DNA of 64,000 nt, taken from assembly GCA_021234155.1 (NCBI GenBank), contig JAJEKV010000032.1:4221835-4285834 (forward strand), given 5' to 3'. The translations under genes were made by a program, and so were the position numbers. Positions 56,964-64,000 of the stretch are shown here, in pieces; within the stretch, counting starts at the first letter, position 1, and each line of letters starts with the position of its first letter. This DNA comes from Isoetes taiwanensis. Its lineage: Eukaryota > Streptophyta > Lycopodiopsida > Isoetales > Isoetaceae. The notes below the pieces were generated by a model, which was given only the letters and a program-made list of their open reading frames with translations, ran no database searches and was not told where the DNA came from.

Positions 56964-57669
56964 GATTTTGTCGAGGTGGCTACCACAACTTTGAAGGTTA
57001 AGGAACTGAAGGATGAGAAGCAGTTCCTTTTCATGCAAGAATCTTCCTGGTCTAAACTCCTAGAAGTTGTCAACAAATGGGCAAGCCGAAAGCTCACTGA
57101 TGATCAGGGGGAATTACCAGAGAAACCTTCAAAGGATTTCTTCAACAAGACATTCCTAAGAAACCTACGAGGAATGAACAATGCTGAGGTAAGCCAATTG
57201 ATGGACGAAATCTTACAGGGCAAGGCTTTCTTGAAAGTGCAGCAAGGATATACAGGACGTTTTAATTGCAGTCAGAGGGCTCTAGACATCAGAACACTTT
57301 CACTCATGCGTCGTGAAGTGTTATCATATGCCAATTCTATCTCAGAGAAGCTATACAATAATTTTGAAGAGTTGGCTTCATGTTTTCCGAGAGTTTGTCG
57401 AGCAACGTCTCCGGATATTGCGGAACCACGCATTTCGAAAGTACGTCAAAGCGAACTATAATAAAGAGGCAGTTCAAGGTAATCGCCTCTACGGTTTTTG
57501 GAAGCTATTTTTGCTATCCGAGGCGGAAGAGGCCAGGAAAATGAAAGAGAAGCAAAACACCGCGTCGCGACAAGTCACAAAAGCGGCATCCTTTGTATCC
57601 GCATCGGTGTCAGAAAATGCCAGTTTGATTTTTGTTGACATGCGTAGTTTTTCCACATTTGTGGGATGA
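56964..57669 (+). pseudogene. ParB-methyltransferase gene, exon 4: middle region
   Basis: Begins DFVEVATTTLKVKELKDEKQ after CAG at 56963. It is helical and charged (WSKLLEVVNKWASRK, LMDEILQGKAFLKVQ), has a slip near 57387, then REFVEQRLRILRNHAF and KMKEKQNTASRQVTK. Near the end ENASLIFVDMRSFSTFVG stands where a DPPY-type catalytic motif of an amino-methyltransferase would be expected, reading DMRS instead. That correspondence is a guess from position. The frame closes at 57669. Confidence 0.4.
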
Positions 57670-58006
57670 AAAAATACACGATTTTTTTTAGCGAGTTGCG
57701 GGCATGACACATTCAAAATTGTACCATATAGTCATGTTTCTCAGATCGGCACATTTGCCAAACTGTTTGTACAGTCTTAGCCAGATACAAGGTAGCTCCC
57801 ATGTTTCCCTAGGGGCGTATGAAGAGAAAGGATGGGAGAGCAAAAAAAATATTAAAGAATTTCAGTATTATGTCAGCCATGTGACAATAAACAAGAGTGA
57901 CGTTCGGGTGCTGCCCGTTAAGCCCAACTTGGACCTGCGACTGACTCAAGTCAGTAAAGCGCCACAAAGCACTCCTCTTCCAAAATATCCGATTCGGGGC
58001 ATTTAA

Positions 58007-58898
58007 GAGGTAGATGCAAAAACAAAAAGAAAGTATTTGGAGTTCTTTACAGGGAAACCCAAATTCTCATGGGCAGCTATGGAAGGTGACTTCGTCCTCA
58101 AGAGCCAGGCAAAAACCTCTTATGTCTATTATATAGTGAAGGAGCTGGTACCGTTAGAAGGTTGTGTTTTGGATTTCTTCTCGGGCGGAACTGCCTCAAG
58201 GGTAGCGTTGATGCAAGATAAACGGAGTGTTGCTTTTGAGTATGACGACAAGGTTTGCCGTTTCCTTCGAGATTCTAGAGAAAATGGCAAGGCCTGACAT
58301 GGAAGAGAGAGGTGAAGAGGAAGATGAGAAAGGTGAAGGGCATCGTTCCGACATGCCTGATATTAATATAACACAGGGAACGGATCTCAGCCAGATGGAT
58401 CAGATAATACAAGGCCTGGATCAGAAAAGCTTCGAAGAAAGGCTGAAGGAGACCCGGGCACTGATAGAGCAGACTGAGAAGGCACAGGCAAAACTTGATC
58501 CAACATTCGAGAAGCTTGAAGCACTGAACAAGAACTTGGACACCTTAATGCCACTGGTAACCAAGCAACTGGACAAGCCCCTTCCTAATTTTGAGTATGT
58601 GGGAACTTCTGAAGCCGCCTCCGGAAGTGGGAGAACCTCCCCCGACCCTTCACCTAAAAGGCAGAAGCTGGTACCCTCTAATGAATATTCTGAGCAATTG
58701 CAGGACGAATTGTTTAATAGCCAAGATATGTCAGAGCGTGTTCAGAACGCAGCACGGGCAATGGATGTGGACATCCCAGAAACAACTGGATATACAGAAA
58801 TGGACCTGTCACAGACCATTGCTATTGGAAAGGAGCATATTGCAAGAATAGCTGCTCAACATGGTATTGATCCAGAGACTGTATTTGAGACTCAGTGA
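58007..58898 (+). pseudogene. ParB-methyltransferase gene: SAM-binding end and coiled-coil tail
   Basis: FFTGKPKFSWAAMEGDFVLK, then VPLEGCVLDFFSGGTASRVA and SVAFEYDDKVCRFL correspond to the C-terminal FxGxG (SAM) motif I block of beta-class DNA methyltransferases (typical PGDxVLDPFxGSGTT, then an acidic residue at the end of the next strand). Here GSGTT is SGGTAS. A slip near 58280 leads to an acidic, coiled-coil-like tail (LEKMARPDMEERGEEEDE, LEALNKNLDTLMPL), open to the TGA at 58898. Confidence 0.5.
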
Positions 58899-59072
58899 TG
58901 TAGCCTTCGCCTTTGTGCTGAGCATTTTGTAAAAAGTTTTTGTTATAACATTCTCACCTGTTTTCATGTTCAATACGAGTTATGCTTTTTGAGTTCAGTA
59001 TGTGTTATACTTTTGTTCACTATGCCTTTGTGTTATCTCAACTTTGAATTGGATAAACAAAGTAGTCTGAGA

Positions 59073-59195
59073 GATCGCGGTCGCGATTCTGTACACCAGT
59101 TATACAACCCCCAGATGGTAATTTGACCACGATGCACACAATGTGCTTCTTGTATTCTGCCTTCACTTGTTCTCACAAGAATCGCAATGGCGATC
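59073..59195 (+). repeat. two copies of the GC palindrome downstream of the ParB-methyltransferase gene
   Basis: GATCGCGGTCGCGATT at 59073-59088 followed by CTGTACACCAG, and AATCGCAATGGCGATC at 59180-59195 followed by CTTACGACCACTC. These are the rightmost copies seen. Confidence 0.85.
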
Positions 59196-59449
59196 CTTAC
59201 GACCACTCGTGATGATGCCCAAACCCCTCGGTTACTATCATGACAGCTTTGGGCTACATGCCTGGTGTCAAATTATGGCGCGTGTTATTTTTTCAAGCTG
59301 AACTTAGGATTATTGACGCTTTGTTTTGGTTGAGCGGAATCATTTCTTACCATCCCCGGGGTGACCACGACCTATTTCGTTGTCAAACGAGAAAACGAAA
59401 TTTCTCTAATTAATGAAACCATGCTTAGATCTGTGCTAAAATAGCATAG
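59196..59449. other. flank between the ParB-methyltransferase region and the TIR element
   Basis: No gene. It contains a hairpin ATTTCGTT..AACGAAAT (about 59376-59403). The right border of the large element probably lies here, but no terminal repeat matching the 42-kb side was found. Confidence 0.4.
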
Positions 59450-59479
59450 AACAAAGTTTAAAATGAAATGCACTTATTT
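59450..59479 (+). repeat. left terminal inverted repeat
   Basis: Begins AACAAAGTTTAAAATGAAAT. The partner is at 62758-62787. Confidence 0.8.
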
Positions 59480-59861
59480 GCTGCAAACGCACTTCAAAAG
59501 GAATCTTTGAAAGATTCCCTAAAATTCCCTTGGAAAAGTTCATTTTTAAGATTTTTTTATGACATGTGTGACAATTTAGGTAATTTAGGTACCTTTTTTG
59601 AGGGGTTGGTTGTACATAACTTCCATGCAAAAATTTTAAATAGCAATTTTCATTCTCCTAATTTAGAACATAAAATAGTTACTTATATAAAGAGTAGCAA
59701 AAAAGGGGCAATGAAAAAAATAGCAAGGGTAGTAGAGTGACAAAGAAGTGATATATTCAAGGTTGTGAAAGTTGTACAAAATTATGAACAAAATTGTCAA
59801 AAATATAGGACATTTTGACAAACACTCATCACCTGCACTGTCTGTTCTTTACATGTTTGAG

Positions 59862-61812
59862 TCATCGGACAAACTTACATTTTGCAGCAAGATCAGGATG
59901 CATCTCATCCTCCGACTCATTTATTCCCTGATCACTTGAGCCTTCATCCTCAGCTTCACTCTCAAAACTGGATGTACTCGAACGATCTTCTTCCTCACTG
60001 TCTACAAGTGAGTCTTCATCATCATCTTTTTTTGCCACCTTTCTAGGTTGTTTGTCTAATCCACATGCCGACCTTATTAAAGTTTGAGTGACCATACGTA
60101 ACTTATTAGCAGCAGTCAGAACAAAGTCATATGCAAGAACCTTTACTTCATTTAGATCTATGACAACAGTGTTTGCTTTGGACTTTGCTCTCTTTCCCAC
60201 TCCTGTTTTTACCATCTCCAAAGTATAACTCCCACTGAAAGCATTGGCAGCATTCGTTCTCATCCAGTGCACTTTTAATTGTGTGGGAATTCCATCCTCT
60301 CTTGTTACCTCCAGTACTTTAGCTAGCCAGAATGGCTTCCCAGATTCATCATTATCAGCTGGGACAGCTATGAGCATTCCTTTCTGAATCTCTGAGACTG
60401 AACCAGATACTCGAGCAACTTGTTGTGCCGTGCGTCTGGGGCCAGTGTACATGACTCTGTCATCTTCATCTGAGCTAGCCATTATCTCTACATGTTCATC
60501 TTCATTCTGAACCTGCACAGGGAGAGTTTGCCTAGATGGCCAGTTGAATGTAACTGTTCTTCGACCTTGCAATGAAGCTTGCAACATGTCACGTTCTTGA
60601 AGCAAAAGCGAGGCCACCATAAAGCATCGCCTCCCCAAAGTGGTTAGAGCACGATTGAATACTTGTCTCAATATAATCCAATGATTTGTTTTGAGTCAAA
60701 TGCTCTTCCCTCCTTTTTACTCTTTGTGATTTCTTTCAAGCTTTTTAGAGGCATTTGCTCTCGCAGAGAGCATGGAACTAGTATTGGGGATGTTTGAATG
60801 AATTGAATACACTTGCTGGCTGCCACTGCAAGGATGTGGCATATTTCTTTCCTTGTAAGATGGCCTTGCCATCTACAAGTGAAATTTTGATCTGATGCTG
60901 AAATGTAATGTTTCTCAAGGGCTCAATAGCACAGTGACCCAGTTGATCTCTCCGAAAAATCCATTCCTTGAAATCATAAGTTTCTTCTAATAACTCGATG
61001 TTTGGGACGAGGATTGTAGGAATCTTGGATAACCTCAATCATTCTTTGGTAGGGTGAGAGCTTTTTTTCGAGCAAGGCGTTTAGAGAACCTCTTGAACAT
61101 CCGATCAATTTGATCGTGTGTATGACCAACAAGCAGGAAACCAATCTTCACCTTCTTGAAGATTTGTTTCTCAACTAGCATAGCACAGTAAGCAAACAAT
61201 GCCTGATTCTTATTTTCTCTGGTCGTGTTGTCTAGCTGAAGATATAGAACCGGTGGTATATGTTCTAGATTGGAAAGAATTGTGATAGTGAGATTTGGAT
61301 CAGCATGAACGTTTGGATAGTTCAAAAATGCCTTGCAAGATAGTTTTCCATTAAATATCGTAGCACCAACAACATGCAGGTGTATGAAATCTTCTTCAGC
61401 AGCATCCTTAGGCACATTGACAAAATGTGGTAGGGTGGTCTTCTTCTAGTCCATTCCATCAATAACAACCGATATGTAGTTGAGTGGTTGTTCCAGTGCT
61501 TTCTTCCTATGTTTTGTCAATTTTCTCCTTTCCAAAGATTGTTGTTTTCTGTGCTTGTTCAATTTCTCTTTCAATGCATCTGAAATGAAAAGATGTTCAG
61601 GAAAGAACCTACTTTTAAGTAGAACTAGGCAAGAACACGTTGTGGAAGCTTACTTTTAGTGTGAAGTGTCCTTGCATTTTGTCTCTCAGCTTTTAATTCA
61701 GAGCATGTAGCACAAACAGACATCCGGTGCTTTCTAGGAATGGACACGCGAGAAAACTCTTTTTTCCAGAGCACATTGAAGTATGAGTAGCATACATGGC
61801 GTGCACCAGCCT
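59862..61812 (-). pseudogene. DUF7869-type transposase (TIR element), N-terminally truncated
   Basis: Minus-strand order. HVCYSYFNVLWKKEFSRVSI..HRMSVCATCSEL (about 61800-61690) is a Cys pair typical of the family. A clean 74-nt intron follows (61653-61580, GTAAGC..TTTCAG). Then NYISVVIDGMD, where a TAG (61448-61446) replaces the usual Gln, LYLQLDNTTRENKNQ, and VGHTHDQIDRMFKRF (about 61130-61070), the signature motifs with conserved Asp, Asp/Glu and His. Slips near 61040 follow, and then the open C-terminal part 60671-59862 with PFWLAKVLEV..QLKVHWM, a small beta-barrel-like module common at the end of these proteins, and an acidic tail. Apart from the stop and slips it is well conserved. The N-terminal region is absent because the gene abuts the methyltransferase remnant. 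Confidence 0.7.
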
Positions 61813-62258
61813 CAACACACAATCTGATACAATGGTTTTCATGCCCTGGGGACTGGATTTTGGATGCTTTTTCAGGAAGTGGTACCACAGCTATATGCAC
61901 TCTTAAGCAGGGACGTAATATGGTGTCAGTTGACATTGACCCAGACAAAATCAGCTTCATCAGGACTCGAATAAACTCCTGTGAGTCCTTTCCAGATGAA
62001 AATGAGGAATTAGGAGCGAAAAATGGTGCTGGGGATGTCAAAGGCACCTACACTGAAATCCAGCCTCCTATTACAGGAAGAAAAGACGAGGAGGTGGAGG
62101 TTGTAGACCTAGAACCAGTGGAGGTAGAGCCCCCCAAGGAGCCAGTTCCAGTGCCATTAGAATCAGAAGTAGGTGTCTCAGGCTTTGTGGCATCACAAGA
62201 AACAGAGCAAAAGGGAGATGGGAGACCTGTAGACTGGGAGGAACCTCCCGTCATATAA
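61809..62258 (+). pseudogene. DNA N4/N6 methyltransferase, C-terminal fragment
   Basis: The frame from 61809 reads NLIQWFSCPGDWILDAFSGS, then GTTAICTLKQGRN and MVSVDIDPDKISFIRTRI, a textbook SAM-binding motif I (PGDxILDxFSGSGTTA) and the following acidic strand of beta-class (DPPY-family) DNA methyltransferases. A hydrophilic, acidic, Pro/Glu-rich tail follows, ending DWEEPPVI at the TAA 62256-62258. The catalytic DPPY region and everything N-terminal are missing. It has no start of its own. Motif I is more canonical than in the 47-58.9 kb gene, so it is not simply a copy of that gene. Confidence 0.7.
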
Positions 62259-62757
62259 ATTTATACCGACAGGTTTTAATTTTAAAATGTCGGTATAGTT
62301 TTGTACGAGGTTCTGTAATTTATTTTCTCTAATATTCGCATTTAATGCCCTTTGTATTGTTTTGGAAATCCACTAAGAAAGTTAAAATGGATTCTCTTAT
62401 TCTGTCTCCAGGAATGTTTAATTACAGCAACTACCACTTCTTTTCCACATACATTATTTTTTACTTTTTGTAAATTGCACTTTAAAGGCATTTTCAGATT
62501 TCTTGTACAAAAGGACACACTGCTTATGCTCCCTTTTTAACAACAATTAATTTGTTGGTTCTTCAATATTTGCTTTAACTTCCTCAAAACAATCTCTTTT
62601 TTTTTTCTTTTTTTTTTTTCCAACACATTTCTATAAAAGTGCTACTTTTTATGGGATTTGTTGATCGCCAAGTGTTCAACAATCTTTCCTGCTCCCTTTT
62701 TTGTCTCTTTTTTGAACTTTCAAAAATTTTCAAAGGAATCTTTCAAATGCACTTCTT
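62259..62757. other. 3' noncoding part of the TIR element
   Basis: AT-rich, with two T-runs (about 62587-62620) and no gene. Confidence 0.5.
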
Positions 62758-62787
62758 AAATAAGTGCGTTTCATTTTAAACCTTGTT
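62758..62787 (-). repeat. right terminal inverted repeat
   Basis: Complement begins AACAAGGTTTAAAATGAAAC. Confidence 0.8.
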
Positions 62788-62789
62788 AT

Positions 62790-63750
62790 AGGGGTTTGAA
62801 ACCATCAGATCATTAGAATCCTTGAGATCTTTAACATTATCAACTGCATGGTCTTCAGGATGACTATATTTAGCAATAGCAGGATCATTATGAAGAGATC
62901 TAACTGCATTTGAATGATCATTTGAGAGATCTGTGCTTAAGTCTGGAGGAATCTGAGCCTATGAAGCTGTATCTTGCATGTTTTTATACTTGAGGAGACC
63001 ATTACCTTTTTCTTTAATTAATGAAACCACATTCAATTCTTCTGCATCAGGCTTTGTCTTCAATGTATCTGATGCTGTGCAAGTCGAGTCAGTTTTGATT
63101 TCAGTCTGAGAAGCCTGTGAACCTTTGGTTGGTAAGAAATGGACACTGGTAGCTTTCTTAGAATCCTTTAAAATGCAAGATAGAGTTCTGTGAAAATCTA
63201 TCTTTGCAGGCAATAGAGGGGCTTTGCCTTTACTTTTTAACATGATTCTGTTGTGCTCAATATTTGCTTTGTTAATTTTTAAAGCAATTTGAGAGGAATC
63301 TGCAGCTGATTTTGTAGTCTGATCAGTTGGCATATTTTCCTTTCCCATGCTGACTGATGGAAGATTTTCTTTGATGTAGATTCCTTTGTTCAAGACCTTG
63401 ATTCCCATTTGTTTGTCAGGGAGTGAGGAGCTATAAGAGATCTGAGATCTTTGTGAAATTTGAGAGAACTGTAGCACCTTTTTTTTTTGCCTATTTCTGC
63501 TTTTGAATTCTTCTTGTACTGCCATTGACTCTTTTCCAATCATGGTGAGGTTTGGGAGTATCATGAACTTCCATGTCTTTAGCCAGATCAATTTGAGAAG
63601 TGATTAAATTATCCCTGCAGGTTGTGTTGCCCATTTTTGGCAACATGGACTAGCATCTATGTATCAAAACTTTTGTTTCATCTATATTTCCTCTAAGGAA
63701 ACGTTCCAGGCTATTGTGATCCCATTAGAGTTTGGAAGACATTTGACCAA
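62790..63750 (-). pseudogene. possible LINE ORF1 fragment (copy D)
   Basis: A minus-strand frame from about 63591 (MIWLKTWKFM..EEFKSRNRQKKKVLQF) through low-complexity Lys/Ser-rich sequence, a stop near 62957, and a coding-like continuation (IPPDLSTDLSNDHSNAV) up to the TIR-element border. Upstream (63720-63610) broken frames contain YIDASPCCQKW, which may be a degenerate zinc knuckle. The style matches the linker of LINE B ORF1 (FKWTKVNGSYKRIQRNKAAR), but the similarity is weak. The TIR element appears to have inserted at its edge. Confidence 0.3.
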
Positions 63751-64000
63751 GATTGGAAGGCATTGGGGATCTCCTTTTATAGCCTAATCTTTTCCTTGAG
63801 GTAAAGCACCTTTCTAGACACATTCCCATTTGTTTAACATTTTTCCTTTGATTTGAAGACCAGGCAAAGGCTATAGCAAGTTTATCAAGGAGCCACAAGG
63901 CATTTTACCAAAGTTCAACCTTATGAAGCTTACTTGAGTTGCATTAGTAGTTTTGAAGTCACACACATGAGGATGCCATCTTGGAAGTGAAATTTGCTCT
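63751..64000. other. window end without recognised gene
   Basis: No open frame or repeat with recognisable identity. It may be the further upstream part of the LINE-like fragment. Confidence 0.3.

Larger units (their letters stand above)
47025..58898 (+). pseudogene. ParB-domain / DNA N4-N6 methyltransferase gene, spliced, interrupted by LINE B
   Basis: A plus-strand gene assembled from splice sites and coding signal. Exon 1 is 47025-47052 (MSRSAALKE). Exon 2 is 47401-47846, continuing in the same frame at 55664-56422 after the LINE. Exon 3 is 56550-56898. Exon 4 runs from 56964. The later MTase and tail segments run to 58898. The middle encodes a ParB-like domain, and the C-terminal part a beta-class amino-methyltransferase end (VLDFFSGG) plus a coiled-coil tail. 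ParB-methylase fusions are known in phages and bacterial mobile DNA; in a plant this points to a mobile element or transferred gene. Damage: TAG at 47487-47489, the LINE insertion, and frameshifts near 56050, 57387, 57670-57780 and 58280. It is the divergent partner of the transposase at 42.6-45.3 kb. The transcript structure is inferred, not observed. Confidence 0.55.
59450..62787. mobile_element. 3.3-kb TIR transposon with transposase and methyltransferase remnant
   Basis: Terminal inverted repeats of 30 bp with two mismatches (59450-59479 and 62758-62787), outer part AACAARGTTTAAAATGAAAY, continuing into related subterminal GCACTT and AAGGAATCTTT-type sequence. ATAG on both sides may be a 4-bp target duplication. 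It encodes a DUF7869 transposase on the minus strand and, divergently, the C-terminal end of a DNA methyltransferase on the plus strand. The two abut directly near 61810, so the middle of a larger element appears to have been deleted. Confidence 0.75.

Noticed and set aside
45855-59195. CRISPR array made of the GC palindromes
   Set aside because: Spacing is irregular over 13 kb, there are no uniform spacers or cas genes, and the DNA is eukaryotic.

Overview
The window is nuclear DNA of a land plant, most likely a fern or other non-seed plant. The evidence is short spliced introns with GT..AG borders, TATA boxes, a PLS-class PPR-DYW protein of the style that is very abundant in ferns, and several transposon families, including Replitron-like HUH elements known to be common in non-seed plants. 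There is no bacterial gene organisation. Only a few genes look intact. Most of the window is mobile DNA in various states of decay, often nested.

Layout: 0-3 kb is repeat-bearing flank. A long PPR-DYW reading frame occupies 3-5.6 kb. Two HUH-endonuclease (Replitron-like) copies lie tail to tail at 7.3-13.8 kb around a cluster of AT-rich hairpins. Next come a LINE 3' fragment (15.7-16.1 kb), a MITE-like element (17.4-17.9 kb) and a degenerate multi-exon gene ending in an FCP1/HAD phosphatase-like domain (18.1-21.5 kb). An internally deleted LINE (22.1-23.3 kb) follows, flanked by a duplicated stretch of that gene's 3' region. A decayed transposase-like gene with SDG..SQFK and HGKG..DG motifs lies at 26-28.6 kb. 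A 1.4-kb polypurine block with a nested tRNA-derived SINE lies at 33-34.6 kb. A 5'-truncated LINE (A) runs on the minus strand from 41 to 35.3 kb. Three tandem small unknown genes with an invariant promoter spacing lie at 41.1-42.5 kb.

The most unusual part is 42.6-62.8 kb. A broken DUF7869-type transposase (minus strand, 42.6-45.8 kb) lies back to back with a spliced plus-strand gene (47.0-58.9 kb) whose product has a ParB-like domain followed by a DNA N4/N6-adenine methyltransferase C-terminus. That gene is split by a near full-length LINE (B) with a perfect 12-bp target duplication. Eleven copies of a 16-bp palindrome (consensus GATCGCGGYCGCGATC) are scattered through its introns and flanks and are absent from its exons. 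Immediately to the right, a 3.3-kb element with 30-bp terminal inverted repeats has the same divergent layout in miniature: a DUF7869 transposase on the minus strand joined directly to a methyltransferase C-terminus on the plus strand. Two independent copies of this arrangement suggest an undescribed transposon lineage that carries its own ParB-methyltransferase and, perhaps, its own recognition sites.

A second novelty is a conserved third ORF in the LINE family. It overlaps the end of the reverse-transcriptase ORF in the +1 frame in both LINE A and LINE B, and it survives in the internally deleted copy. No tRNA or rRNA genes and no CRISPR array were recognised. All family calls are by eye, and element borders are approximate unless a terminal repeat or target duplication is stated.
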